Source: CAVUBL01 sp963837945
GTDB taxonomy: Bacteria; Acidobacteriota; Thermoanaerobaculia; Multivoradales; DATKCC01
Direction: 5' to 3'
Assembly: GCA_963837945.1 (NCBI GenBank)
Contig: CAWIQD010000001.1
Location: 186,001 to 250,000, forward strand
Length of the DNA stretch: 64,000 nt
Position 1 is the first letter of the stretch, and every line of letters starts with the position of its first letter. The translations under genes were made by a program, and so were the position numbers. Of the stretch, positions 21,728 to 30,643 are shown one piece after another. The notes beneath the pieces are model-generated. The model ran no database searches, was not told the DNA's origin, and saw only the letters and a list, made by a program, of their open reading frames with translations.

Positions 21728-21991
21728 ATGGCGCCCAGCAGGCAGGGCTCGTCGCCCACGAGCTGCCGCGTCGAGACTCGTCGGGAGATGCTCCGCCGTC
21801 AGAAGGAAGCCCGGCGAGAGACCGAGCGCCAGCTCGAGGACGCCCGCAGGCAGCTCGACGCCGAGCGCAGCGAGCTCGAACGCCAGCGCGACCACCTGGA
21901 GCGCGAGCGCCGCGAGCTCGACCGCGAACGGGAGCAACTCCACCGCGAGCGCGGCGGGAGCGAGGGGGAACCTTCGCCCCCGGCCTGCTGA
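21728..21991 (+). CDS. Small coiled-coil protein
   Basis: An 87-residue protein. Residues about 17-75 form an unbroken charged heptad coiled coil rich in Arg, Glu, Leu and Gln. There is no signal peptide or membrane helix. Third codon positions are almost all G or C, as in neighbouring real genes, which supports coding on this strand. Function unknown; the length suggests an oligomerisation or adaptor role. It is divergent from the DUF4412-like gene and its stop lies within a hairpin shared with the convergent lipoprotein gene. Confidence 0.55.
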   Translation: MAPSRQGSSPTSCRVETRREMLRRQKEARRETERQLEDARRQLDAERSELERQRDHLERERRELDREREQLHRERGGSEGEPSPPAC

Positions 21992-22005
21992 GCCTCTCGG
22001 CTCAG
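21988..22005. terminator. Two-way hairpin holding both stop codons
   Basis: CTGAGCC, a TCTC loop and GGCTCAG form a perfect 7-bp stem between convergent genes. The TGA of the plus-strand coiled-coil gene lies in one arm and the TGA of the minus-strand lipoprotein gene in the other. No U tract follows in either direction. Confidence 0.4.
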
Positions 22006-22625
22006 GCCGTCGCGCCGCTCTCGAGCTTCACGTTCTTGACCATCTGGAAGAAGGCGTCGCGCTGCGGGGCCACCGTCGTCTCCGGGCCGGTGACCTTGAA
22101 GAACCAGGGTCCGCCCGGTCCCTCGATGACGGCGCCGAGCAGCATCGAGCCCTCCTGCGGCGACTGGCTGCCGCCCTGCATCGACATCGGCGACGGCGTC
22201 AGCGTGCCCTTGGCCTCGACGGTGTGGACCGTCAGGTCCCCCACCTGGAAGGTGTCGCGCGCCGGTTCGGAGCCGGGCGCGACCTGCACCTGACCGAGCC
22301 AGCGATCGATGTTGGCGTCCACGCCGCCTCCCTGCCCCGGCCCGAAGTAGAAGACCGCGAACTGGGCCTCGCCGCCCGGTCCCGGAATGCTGGCCTGCGA
22401 GAGCCGCATGCTGTTTTCCGGCGGCTCCTGGTTCCAGGCGCCCGGGATGTCGAAGGCGAGGTGTCCCGCGGGCTGGGGCGTGCCCATGCCACTCTCGGGA
22501 GCGCTCGGGGAAGGAGCCGCGGGCTGAGCGGCGACGCCGTTCGCCGGCGGCTGCTTGCCGCAGGCGCCGGCGACCAGGGGGAGGACGAGAAGGAGCGCGA
22601 AGGTGCGAAGACGCTGGGTGGTCAT
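22002..22625 (-). CDS. Putative lipoprotein of unknown function
   Basis: A 207-residue exported protein. The signal TFALLLVLPLVAGAC ends in a Cys followed by a Pro/Ala/Ser-rich linker, the usual form of a lipoprotein tether. The mature domain contains FDIPGAWNQEPPENSMRLSQ and ends with FFQMVKNVKL, resembling small PsbP/DcrB-like domains, but I do not recognise the family with certainty. The start at the second Met is preferred because GAUGAGG lies at proper spacing; an ATG four codons upstream is possible but its Shine-Dalgarno abuts the codon. Confidence 0.68.
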   Translation of the reverse strand: MTTQRLRTFALLLVLPLVAGACGKQPPANGVAAQPAAPSPSAPESGMGTPQPAGHLAFDIPGAWNQEPPENSMRLSQASIPGPGGEAQFAVFYFGPGQGGGVDANIDRWLGQVQVAPGSEPARDTFQVGDLTVHTVEAKGTLTPSPMSMQGGSQSPQEGSMLLGAVIEGPGGPWFFKVTGPETTVAPQRDAFFQMVKNVKLESGATA

Positions 22626-22755
22626 GAAAGGCCTCATCTCCGTGTCTTTTCGAAGGGTTCGTTGTCCGGCCCAGAGAGTATCGAACCCGAGGCGCCGGAG
22701 GAAAGCCGCGGCCGGGTGGGCCGGGCGGGGCACGGCGGTTGCAGCGGCCGGCGGC

Positions 22756-23697
22756 ATGGCCGGCGATCCTTTGCTCCGCGCGCGTTCCGACCGCGCCACC
22801 GAGACCCGGGTGATCTCCAATCCCTCGGCCGGAGGGCGCTCGGAAGCGGGGACGCGGCGGCTCGAACGGCTCGCCGCCCTGCCCGGGTTCACGGTGTGCG
22901 AGACCGGCGGGCCCGGCGAGGCGCGCCGTCTCGCCGGGCAGGCGGTCGCGGCCGGCTGCCGGCGCCTGGTGGTGGCCGGCGGCGACGGCACCCTGAACGA
23001 GGTGCTCAACGGCCTGGCACCCGACTTCGGCCGCGCCGAGGTCGCCCTCCTGCCCGCCGGCACGGGCAACGACCTGGCCCGGACCCTCGGTCTCCCCGGC
23101 GACCCGGACGAGGCGTTCGAGGTGCTGGCCGCGGGGCGCACCCGGGCCCTCGACCTGGTCCGGCTCGAGTGCGGCGACGGGGAGAGCCGGTACTTCGTGA
23201 ACGCCTCGGCGGGAGGCTTCAGCGGCGAGGTGGACGAGCGGCTGGACGCGGCGACGAAGTCCGCCTGGGGGCCCCTCTCCTACCTGCGCTCGGCGCTCGC
23301 GGCCTTGCCCGCGCTCGAGCCCTACGACTCTTCGCTGGTCCTCGATCCGGGGACTCCGGAGGAGGAGCGGCTGGAGAGCGAGCTCTTCAATCTGGTCGTG
23401 GCGAACGGCCGGTTCGTGGCCGGCGGCGTGCCGGTCGCTCCCGAGGCCGAGGTCGACGACGGTCTCCTGGACCTCGTGGCGATCCGTGCGGCGCCGGTCG
23501 CCCGGCTCGCGCTCCTCGCGCCCAAGGTGGCGGTCGGCCAGCACCTGGACGACGAGCTGGTCGTCCACCGGAAGGTCCGCGCCCTCGAGGTCCGCTCGCG
23601 CCCCGCGATGCCCTTCAACGCCGATGGCGAGACCGGCATCGAGACCCCGCTGCGCTACCGGGTCCTCCCCGGCGCGATCCGGTTCGTGGTGCCGTAG
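22756..23697 (+). CDS. Diacylglycerol/lipid kinase family protein
   Basis: A 313-residue cytoplasmic enzyme of the DAGK catalytic-domain family (YegS, DgkB, BmrU relatives). The N-terminus has VISNPSAGG, then the nucleotide-binding signature VVAGGDGTLNEVLNG near residue 78 and LLPAGTGNDLAR near 102. The C-terminal beta-sandwich ends with MPFNADGE. These enzymes phosphorylate diacylglycerol, sphingosine or related lipids using ATP; substrate here unknown. It stands alone between the divergent lipoprotein gene and the downstream subtilase. Confidence 0.92.
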   Translation: MAGDPLLRARSDRATETRVISNPSAGGRSEAGTRRLERLAALPGFTVCETGGPGEARRLAGQAVAAGCRRLVVAGGDGTLNEVLNGLAPDFGRAEVALLPAGTGNDLARTLGLPGDPDEAFEVLAAGRTRALDLVRLECGDGESRYFVNASAGGFSGEVDERLDAATKSAWGPLSYLRSALAALPALEPYDSSLVLDPGTPEEERLESELFNLVVANGRFVAGGVPVAPEAEVDDGLLDLVAIRAAPVARLALLAPKVAVGQHLDDELVVHRKVRALEVRSRPAMPFNADGETGIETPLRYRVLPGAIRFVVP

Positions 23698-23733
23698 ACG
23701 ACCTCTCGTCCTGGTCCCAGCGATCGTTGCGCA

Positions 23734-23762
23734 TTGAATGCGTCATCGCGGAGGAGTAGCAT
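23734..23762 (+). promoter_or_regulatory. Candidate promoter of the subtilase gene
   Basis: TTGAAT (23734-23739), a 17-bp gap and TAGCAT (23757-23762) each match the sigma70 consensus at four of six bases. The leader would be about 125 nt, ending in a strong Shine-Dalgarno. Confidence 0.4.
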
Positions 23763-23893
23763 TTACCGCACAGAGACGGTCGGCGACGGGGCATCCTCGG
23801 GCTCGCATCGTCGGAGCCTCGTATTCCGACTCCTTCGTGCATCCTCCAACCCAACCTCCGGCCTCGGAGGACACTTCAAGGGAGGTACTTCGT

Positions 23894-25444
23894 ATGAGAC
23901 GCCTCACCCTCAGCATCCTTGTGCTTCTGTGCCTGGCGCCCAGCGCCGGAGCGGCCGTCGGACGGGCCAAGTTCCGTCCAGCGGCGGGCGACGGTATCCC
24001 GAACCAGTACCTCGTCCTCCTGAATCAAACGCCGCGCGCCTTCGCCAGTCACGCTCAGGCGAGCCAGGCGATGGCGTCGACGCTCGCCGACCTCCGCGGG
24101 CGGTACGAGTTCACGTCCCAACGGGTGTGGACCAGCGCCCTCATGGGCTTCTCCATCATCGCCACGGAAGCCGAGGCCCGCCGCCTGGCGGCGGACCTGC
24201 GGGTGCGCTCCGTGGAGCAAGACGTCCAGGCCACGCCGGAGAGCGTCATTTCGGGTGTGCCGTGGTGCACCGCGCTGGCGCCCTACTGCCTGAGCTCGAA
24301 CGACCCGATGCACGTCAACTCGTTCCCGACCAACACCCGGGCTTTCCCCACCTCGCCGCAGACCATCACCTGCCCCAACACCAGGCCGTCGTGGACGCCG
24401 TCGTGCATCGACAACTGGGGGCTCGACCGGTCGGACCAGCCCATCCTTCCCCGCGACGGCTCGTTCACCTGGAGCGCGGACGGCGAGGGGGTCCACGTCT
24501 ACGTCTTGGACGTCGGCGTCAAAGCCACTCACCGCGAGCTGACGGGCAAGATCGGCACCGGCTACAACGCCGTCAACACGGGCTCGCTAGACGACTGCTC
24601 TTGCCATCACCACGGCACCACGGTCGCCTCGATCATCGCCGGCAAGACCTACGGCCTCGCCAAGGGCGCGACGATCCACCCGGTGAAGGTCTACGACTAC
24701 TGCGCCTCCCAGGGAGGGACGATCGGGGTCTTCGTCACCGGCCTCAACTGGATCGCTCAGAACCACCAGTCGCCGGCGGTGACCAACCTGAGCGGTGGCA
24801 ACCTGACCTCCTTCGTGACCAGCCCGTCCTTCGTCGCCGCGGTGCGCGGGCTGATCCAGAGCGGCGTGACCTTCGTGCAATCCGCCGGAAACCAGGGCGA
24901 GGACGCGTCGGCCTTCTCCGTGAGTCAGCCCGACCCCACCTACAACGTCGCCGACGCCATCGTCGTCGGGGCCGTCCAGGAACTCCAGGAGGGGTCGGTC
25001 CACGATGGCCGTTGGGTGGCCGACGCCTCGGATCCGAGCTACCAGGACACCACGTGGCACACGGGCTATTGCAGGTACCAGAACGGGAACCTCAAGCCGC
25101 TCTACACCGGCCACTACCCGAACCTCCACCAGCTCCGCGATCAGTGCGGCTCGAACTACGGCTCGTCGGTCTCGATCTGGGCGCCCGGCGCGTGGGTGAC
25201 GGTGGCGGGTTGGGACAACACGCTCAACGCGGACCAGACGTACTGCTCGATCACCGGAACCTCCATGGCCGCGCCACACGTCACCGCCGTCGCCGCCATG
25301 TATCTCCAGGATCACCCGACGGCGACTCCGCACGACGTGAAGGCGGCGATCCTGGCGGCGGCCATGCCCAACGTGCTCGACACCACCGGCCAGTGGGCTA
25401 TCGAATCGGGCTCGCCCAACCTGCTGCTCCAGGTCGTCCCCTGA
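23894..25444 (+). CDS. Secreted subtilisin-like serine protease with I9 prodomain
   Basis: A 516-residue secreted protease. The signal peptide (RLTLSILVLLCLAPSAGA) is followed by an inhibitor I9-like prodomain ending near VRSVEQDVQATPE. The S8 catalytic domain has the Asp in VYVLDVGVKATHREL (DVG in place of DTG/DSG), His in HHHGTTVASIIAG, oxyanion Asn region NLSGG and Ser in GTSMAAPHVTAVAAMY. Several Cys pairs (PWCTALAPYC, CPN...SC, CSC) suggest disulfides. Shine-Dalgarno GGGAGGT fixes the start. It ends in a region shared with the ftsZ terminator; no surface anchor is visible. Confidence 0.93.
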   Translation: MRRLTLSILVLLCLAPSAGAAVGRAKFRPAAGDGIPNQYLVLLNQTPRAFASHAQASQAMASTLADLRGRYEFTSQRVWTSALMGFSIIATEAEARRLAADLRVRSVEQDVQATPESVISGVPWCTALAPYCLSSNDPMHVNSFPTNTRAFPTSPQTITCPNTRPSWTPSCIDNWGLDRSDQPILPRDGSFTWSADGEGVHVYVLDVGVKATHRELTGKIGTGYNAVNTGSLDDCSCHHHGTTVASIIAGKTYGLAKGATIHPVKVYDYCASQGGTIGVFVTGLNWIAQNHQSPAVTNLSGGNLTSFVTSPSFVAAVRGLIQSGVTFVQSAGNQGEDASAFSVSQPDPTYNVADAIVVGAVQELQEGSVHDGRWVADASDPSYQDTTWHTGYCRYQNGNLKPLYTGHYPNLHQLRDQCGSNYGSSVSIWAPGAWVTVAGWDNTLNADQTYCSITGTSMAAPHVTAVAAMYLQDHPTATPHDVKAAILAAAMPNVLDTTGQWAIESGSPNLLLQVVP

Positions 25445-25521
25445 CGCTGGGGAGCTCGCGCGACGGACGCGGAGCCAGAGCCTTGATCGAGGGCCGATTC
25501 GGGCCGGTGTGAACCGCGGAG

Positions 25522-25566
25522 AAAAAACGGCGCCGAGGGGGTGGGGGGCAGGCTCACCCCCTCGGC
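25522..25566 (-). terminator. Intrinsic terminator of the dcw operon
   Basis: A perfect 12-bp stem, GCCGAGGGGGTG with CACCCCCTCGGC around an 11-nt loop, is followed on the minus strand by CG and six T residues. It lies about 60 nt after the ftsZ stop and is the only canonical Rho-independent terminator seen in the window. Confidence 0.85.
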
Positions 25567-25624
25567 ACCCACGGGGAACTCATTCGGACGGCGGAGCCGC
25601 CCGCGAACCCCGGCACTTCGCCGG

Positions 25625-26920
25625 TCAATCCATCTGCTTCCTCAAGACCGTCGGGATGTCGTAGTCGTCGACGTTCGACCAGTTCGGGCCGAAGCCGCCG
25701 GAGTCCTCCGTCTGCTTGTGCGCCAGCACCTTGCGGTAGAACGGCACCTCGGGCTCCGGCTCGGACGGCGCGGGCGCGGCGACCGGCAGCGGCAGCGGCT
25801 CCCGGCGCGGCTCCTCCTCGCGGCGGAAGGGCACGGCCACCTGCTCCTCCTGCGGCGCCGGGCGCTCCTGCCGGCTCCGGACCAGCTCCGGGTGGGGTGG
25901 CCGCGGCTCGCCCTGGGCGGCGGCCTCGTCGAACCCGGTGGCGATCACCGTGACCTTCATCGCGTCCTCCATCGAGTCGTCGATCACCATCCCGGAGATG
26001 ATGTTGGCGTCCGGATCGACCGCCTCGGCGATGATCTGGGCCGCCTCGGCCACCTCGTGGAGCGTCAGGTCACGGCCGCCGGAGATGTTGATCAGCACGC
26101 CGCGGGCACCCTGGATCGAGGTCTCCTCGAGCAACGGCGAGGAGATCGCCCGTTGCGCCGCCTCGAGCGCCCGGTTCTCCCCCTTGGCGAGGCCGGTGCC
26201 CATCAGCGCCATCCCCATGCCGGTCATGATCGTCCGCACGTCGGCGAAGTCGACGTTGACCTCGCCGGGCACCGTGATCAGGTCGCTGATCCCCTGCACC
26301 GCCTGGCGCAGGACGTCGTCGGCGATACGGAAGGCCTCGGCGAGCGGCGTGCCGCGCTCGACGAAGTTGAGCAGGCGCTCGTTCGGGATGGTGATCAGCG
26401 TGTCGACCGCCGAGCGGAGCTCGTCGACCGCCTGCCCGGCGATCGTCATCCGCCGCCGCCCCTCGAAGCCGAACGGCTTGGTGACCACCGCCACGGTCAA
26501 GGCGCCGATCTCCGAGGCCAGCGACGCCAGGATCGGCGCCGCGCCGCTTCCCGTGCCGCCGCCGAGCCCGGCGGTGATGAACACCATGTCGGCGCCGTCG
26601 AGAGCCTCGAGAATGCCCTCGGTGTCCTCGAGCGCCGCCTTCCTGCCGATCTCGGGATCGGCCCCGGCTCCGAGCCCGCGGGTCAGCGCCCGCCCGAGCT
26701 GGAGCTTGACCGGCGCCCGGCACTTGCGCAGCGCCTGGAGATCGGTGTTGACCGCCATGAACTCGATCCCCTTGAGCTCGGCGTCGATCATCCGGTTGAC
26801 GGCGTTGCCGCCGCCGCCGCCGATGCCCACCACCTTGATCTTGGCCGCCGCCACGTCGGCGTTTTCGCCGAGCGTGATCGGTGCCCGCTTCGTCGTTTCT
26901 TGATCGTCGAACAGAATCAT
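25625..26920 (-). CDS. ftsZ: Cell division protein FtsZ
   Basis: A 431-residue tubulin-like GTPase that forms the Z ring. Residues from about 25 include IKVVGIGGGGGNAVNRM, the tubulin signature GGGTGSGAAP and the T7-loop region. A Pro/Glu-rich linker of about 90 residues leads to the C-terminal peptide DYDIPTVLRKQMD, the site that binds FtsA and ZipA-like tethers. Length is normal. It is the last gene of the dcw operon, 120 bp after ftsA, and is followed by the terminator. Confidence 0.98.
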   Translation of the reverse strand: MILFDDQETTKRAPITLGENADVAAAKIKVVGIGGGGGNAVNRMIDAELKGIEFMAVNTDLQALRKCRAPVKLQLGRALTRGLGAGADPEIGRKAALEDTEGILEALDGADMVFITAGLGGGTGSGAAPILASLASEIGALTVAVVTKPFGFEGRRRMTIAGQAVDELRSAVDTLITIPNERLLNFVERGTPLAEAFRIADDVLRQAVQGISDLITVPGEVNVDFADVRTIMTGMGMALMGTGLAKGENRALEAAQRAISSPLLEETSIQGARGVLINISGGRDLTLHEVAEAAQIIAEAVDPDANIISGMVIDDSMEDAMKVTVIATGFDEAAAQGEPRPPHPELVRSRQERPAPQEEQVAVPFRREEEPRREPLPLPVAAPAPSEPEPEVPFYRKVLAHKQTEDSGGFGPNWSNVDDYDIPTVLRKQMD

Positions 26921-27040
26921 GGCCTACCCCCGTGGGTTCGATTGCGCGCGTCCGCGCCGCGCGGCGTGACACCACGCCGACTCCGGCCCGTCGCTTCACT
27001 CGTCCTGCGTCGCCCCCTCTGCACGTCTCGTCTCCCGGCC

Positions 27041-28279
27041 TCAGAGCAGGTCGGAGAACATCCCTCTCAGGTTGCCCACCACGTTCTTGACACTCCAGCC
27101 CCCGCGCTTCCTCGCTCGCCCGCGCCGCTCCTCGCTCGCCATGCCGTAGCGCAGCATCCCCGAGGCCGTCGCCCAGGCCGGCGAGCTGATCACGTCCACC
27201 AGCCCCGAGAGGCCGGCGGGCAGGCCGTAGCGGACCGCCGAGTCGAAGATCTGCTCCGCCATCTCGAGCAGCCCGTCGAGCTGGGCGCCGCCGCCGGTCA
27301 GAACCACGCCGCCGCGCAGCGTCTCGTCGTGGCCCTGCTTGGCGAGGTCCGAGCGCACCAGCTCGAACAGCTCCTCGGCCCGCGGCTGGAGGATCTCGGC
27401 GAGCTCGCGCCGGGGCACCACCCGCGGCGCGCCGCCCGCAACCGTGGGCACCGAGATCCCCTGGTCGCTCGCGACCAGGCTGCCCAGGCAGCAGCCGTTC
27501 TTCACCTTGATCCGCTCGGCCTCGGCGAACGGGGTGCGCAGCACCATCGCCAGGTCGTTGGTGAAGTGGCCGGCCCCCACCGGCAGCACCGCGCTGTGCT
27601 GGACGCAGCCGTCCATGAACAGGGCGTACTCGGTGGTGCCCGAGCCGATGTCGAGCAGCAGCGCCCCGAGCTCGCGCTCGTCCGGCGTCAGCACCGCCTC
27701 GCTGGTTGCGAGCGGCTCGAAGACCAGCTCCACGACCTCGATGCCCGCCCGGTTGACGCAGGTCAGGAGCGTCTTGGTCCGGGTGACGTTGCCGGTGACC
27801 AGGTGGAGCGTCACCTCCAGCCGGCTGCCGAGCATCCCCAGGGGATCCTGGATCCCGCCCTGCTCGTCGACCAGGAACTCCTGCGGGATGGCGTGGAGGA
27901 TCTCCCGGTCCGAGGGCAGCGCCGCCGACTGGGCCGCCTCGAGCACCCGATCGATGTCCTGGCGGGTGATCTCCCGGTCTTTGCGCGACACCGTCACCAT
28001 GCCGCGCGAGTTGACGTTGCGGATGTCGGAGCCGGCGATCCCCACCCACGCGCGAGAGACCTCGACCCCGGCCATCACCTCGGCCTCCTCGGTCGCCTGG
28101 CGCAGGGCCTCGACGGTCGACTCCACGTTGACGACGTTGCCCCGGCGGGTGCCCCGGTTCGGCGCCAGGCCCTTGCCCACCACCTCCATGACCCCGCCTC
28201 CGTCGGGCTGGCCGATCAGCACTCCAACTTTCGAAGACCCCACGTCGATGGCGACGAAATACTCATCCGGTTTGCCCAT
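27041..28279 (-). CDS. ftsA: Cell division protein FtsA
   Basis: A 412-residue actin-fold ATPase that tethers FtsZ to the membrane. It has FVAIDVGSSKVGVLIG (phosphate 1), DIGSGTTEYALF (phosphate 2) and VVLTGGGAQLDGL (adenosine), and the C-terminal NVVGNLRGMFSDLL forms the amphipathic membrane-targeting helix. The start is placed at the second Met because GGGAGAGGTGAG precedes it; an ATG 18 bp upstream lacks a good Shine-Dalgarno. Overlaps the ftsQ 3-prime end. Confidence 0.96.
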   Translation of the reverse strand: MGKPDEYFVAIDVGSSKVGVLIGQPDGGGVMEVVGKGLAPNRGTRRGNVVNVESTVEALRQATEEAEVMAGVEVSRAWVGIAGSDIRNVNSRGMVTVSRKDREITRQDIDRVLEAAQSAALPSDREILHAIPQEFLVDEQGGIQDPLGMLGSRLEVTLHLVTGNVTRTKTLLTCVNRAGIEVVELVFEPLATSEAVLTPDERELGALLLDIGSGTTEYALFMDGCVQHSAVLPVGAGHFTNDLAMVLRTPFAEAERIKVKNGCCLGSLVASDQGISVPTVAGGAPRVVPRRELAEILQPRAEELFELVRSDLAKQGHDETLRGGVVLTGGGAQLDGLLEMAEQIFDSAVRYGLPAGLSGLVDVISSPAWATASGMLRYGMASEERRGRARKRGGWSVKNVVGNLRGMFSDLL

Positions 28280-29249
28280 ACGACTCACCTCTCCCATGGA
28301 TGGCGGAGACCGCCGGCCGGCCGGCCGCCTCGCGCACTACGATTCGATGACTGAAACGCAAATCGACAGAAGCCGGCTCGGGGAACCGCGCCAGAAGCTT
28401 AGGCAGCAGCTCTCTGAGCGAGCGCACGCGGCCCTCCACCTGGCCGGCCTCGACCAGGAGCTCGAACGGCAGGGCGCCGGTCTCGAGCCGGAAGTCCTCT
28501 TCCCCCAGGATCTCGACCCGGGAGAGTCCCGCTGACCACTCCGGCGCCGCGCGCGAGAACGCCTGGACGACGTCCAGGGCGCGCGCCAGCACCGGCTCGC
28601 CGAGGAGGTCCCGCGGCGCCGGGCTCGCACCGGCCGCGACCGGAGGCGTCCCCTTGACGCCGGCCGCCACCGCCGCCACGCCGAGCAGCAGGTAGCCGCC
28701 GCGCCGGCTCTCGCCGGGAGGCGCCTCCTCGTCCCCCACCGGCGCGATCACGCGGCCGGTACGGTCGACGTAGAAGCGCTCGTCCCCGGCTTCGAGCACC
28801 GCGACCGGCCGCCGCTCCACGACCGCCACCCGCAGCCGGTCGGGGAGCGCCTTGGTCACCTCCACCCCGGCGATCCAGGGGTGCCCCGAGAGGCTCCGCT
28901 CGACGCTCTCCATCGACATCCAGACCAGGTTGCGGCCCATCAGGTGCTGGAGGCGGGCCTCCATCCAGGACCGGTTGACCCGCTCCGAGGTCACGACCTG
29001 GAGCTGGGAGACGGCGAAGCGCGGCGAGGTCGCCGACCACCAGAGGGCGGAGGCGGGCGAGCCCACCAGCACCAGGGCGAGCAGGAACTGGCGCGTCACC
29101 CCGAAGCCCCGGCGGCGGCGGCGCACCCGCACGCCCGCGCGCCGGCGGAAGGGCAGCACGTTGCCGTCGTCGGCCGGCGCCGGCGTCCAGGGCGGCGGCA
29201 TGACGGGAGGCCGCGGCCCGTCCCGGCGCGGATCCTGGGGCGCTCTCAC
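28263..29249 (-). CDS. ftsQ: Cell division protein FtsQ
   Basis: A 328-residue bitopic membrane protein. A basic cytoplasmic tail (about 60 residues with RVRRRRRG) precedes one transmembrane helix, then a POTRA domain beginning FAVSQLQVVTSERVNRSWMEA and an FtsQ domain. It links FtsL/FtsB to the divisome. A GTG start is chosen: it overlaps the murC stop (GTGA) and follows a GGGGGGAGGGG Shine-Dalgarno; an ATG 16 codons inside has none. A Gly/Ala/Pro-rich insert around residues 185-215 is longer than in typical FtsQ. Confidence 0.9.
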   Translation of the reverse strand: MRAPQDPRRDGPRPPVMPPPWTPAPADDGNVLPFRRRAGVRVRRRRRGFGVTRQFLLALVLVGSPASALWWSATSPRFAVSQLQVVTSERVNRSWMEARLQHLMGRNLVWMSMESVERSLSGHPWIAGVEVTKALPDRLRVAVVERRPVAVLEAGDERFYVDRTGRVIAPVGDEEAPPGESRRGGYLLLGVAAVAAGVKGTPPVAAGASPAPRDLLGEPVLARALDVVQAFSRAAPEWSAGLSRVEILGEEDFRLETGALPFELLVEAGQVEGRVRSLRELLPKLLARFPEPASVDLRFSHRIVVREAAGRPAVSAIHGRGESYGQTG

Positions 29250-30643
29250 GACCCCTCCCCCCGGGAGGCGAGCTCCCGCGCCAGCCGGTAGACGTCTCCC
29301 GCCCCGAGCGTGAGGACCAGGTCCCCGGCCTCGATCTCGGGCGCGAGCAGCTCGGGGGCGTCCTGCCAGGCCGCGCAGTACTCGACCCGGCGGTGCCCCG
29401 AGGCGCGGGCGGCCGCCACGACCAGCTCGCCGCTGACGCCCGGGATCGGAGCCTCGCGCGACGGATAGACGTCGGTGACCACCACCCGGTCGGCCCCCAG
29501 CAGCGCCTTGCCGAAGGCCGCCGCCTGGTCGCGGGTGCGCGAGTAGAGGTGCGGCTGGAAGACCGCGTGGATGCGGCCCGCCGGCCGCACCTCGCGCGCC
29601 GCCGCCAGGGTCGCGGCGACCTCGGTCGGGTGGTGGGCGTAGTCGTCGATCACGTCGGCCCCCCGCCAGCTGCCCACCCGGTCGAAGCGGCGGTCGATCC
29701 CGCGGAACGTCTCGAGCGCGGCCGCGATCCGCTCGAACGGGACGCCCAGGGCGCGCGCCACGGCCACCGCCGCCAGGGCGTTGGCCACGTTGTGACGGCC
29801 GGGAAGCGGGAGCGCCACCGACCCGAGCGCGCCCTCGGCGCCGTGGCGGACGGTGAAGCGGGTGCCGATCGTGCCTTCGAGCACCGCGAGGTCGACGGCC
29901 TGGAAGTCCGCCTGGGGCGAAAAGCCGTAGGAGACCACCCGGTGGTCGGTGAGGCGGGGCAGGATCTCCTGGACGTTCGGGTCGTCGAGGCAGACGATCA
30001 CCTCGCCGAAGAACGGCACCCGGCTCGCGAACTGGACGAAGGCGTCCCGGATCGCCGCCAGGTCGCCGTAGGTGTCGAGGTGGTCGGCGTCGATCGAGGT
30101 GACGACCGCGATGATCGGCGCCAGGCGCAGGAAGCTCCGATCGTACTCGTCCGCCTCGGCGACCAGGTACTCGCTCGATCCCATGCGCGCGCCGGTGCCC
30201 AGGGCCCGCACCCGGCCGCCAACGATCACCGTCGGATCGAGGCCGCCCTCGGTCAGGATCGCCCCGACCAGCGACGTGGTGGTCGTCTTGCCGTGGGTGC
30301 CCGCCACCGCCACGCCGTACTTGAGGCGCATGAGCTCGGCCAGCATCTCCGCCCGGCGCACCACCGGAATCGCCCGGCGGCGCGCCTCGACAACCTCCGG
30401 GTTGTCCGGCGGCACGGCCGAGGAGTAGACCACCAGGTCGGCGCCCGTCACGTGGTCGGCGTCGTGGCCGGCGTGGATCGTCGCGCCGAGCTCGGCCAGG
30501 CGGTCGGTGACCGGTGAGCGGGCCTGGTCGCAGCCGGAGACCTCGACGTCGTACGACAGGAGGATCTCGGCGATCCCGGACATGCCGGCGCCGCCGATCC
30601 CCACCAGGTGGACCCGGGAGAGCCCGGTGAACTGGCGAAACAT
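29246..30643 (-). CDS. murC: UDP-N-acetylmuramate--L-alanine ligase MurC
   Basis: A 465-residue Mur ligase adding L-Ala to UDP-MurNAc. The N-terminal Rossmann motif is VHLVGIGGAGMSGIAEIL, the ATP P-loop GTHGKTTTTSLV near residue 112, and the central EADEYDRSF and DDYAHHPTE motifs are intact. Starts with the ATG that overlaps the murG stop by one base (TGATG) and ends in a GTGA overlap with ftsQ. No murB or ddl follows, unlike the Escherichia coli order. Confidence 0.98.
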   Translation of the reverse strand: MFRQFTGLSRVHLVGIGGAGMSGIAEILLSYDVEVSGCDQARSPVTDRLAELGATIHAGHDADHVTGADLVVYSSAVPPDNPEVVEARRRAIPVVRRAEMLAELMRLKYGVAVAGTHGKTTTTSLVGAILTEGGLDPTVIVGGRVRALGTGARMGSSEYLVAEADEYDRSFLRLAPIIAVVTSIDADHLDTYGDLAAIRDAFVQFASRVPFFGEVIVCLDDPNVQEILPRLTDHRVVSYGFSPQADFQAVDLAVLEGTIGTRFTVRHGAEGALGSVALPLPGRHNVANALAAVAVARALGVPFERIAAALETFRGIDRRFDRVGSWRGADVIDDYAHHPTEVAATLAAAREVRPAGRIHAVFQPHLYSRTRDQAAAFGKALLGADRVVVTDVYPSREAPIPGVSGELVVAAARASGHRRVEYCAAWQDAPELLAPEIEAGDLVLTLGAGDVYRLARELASRGEGS

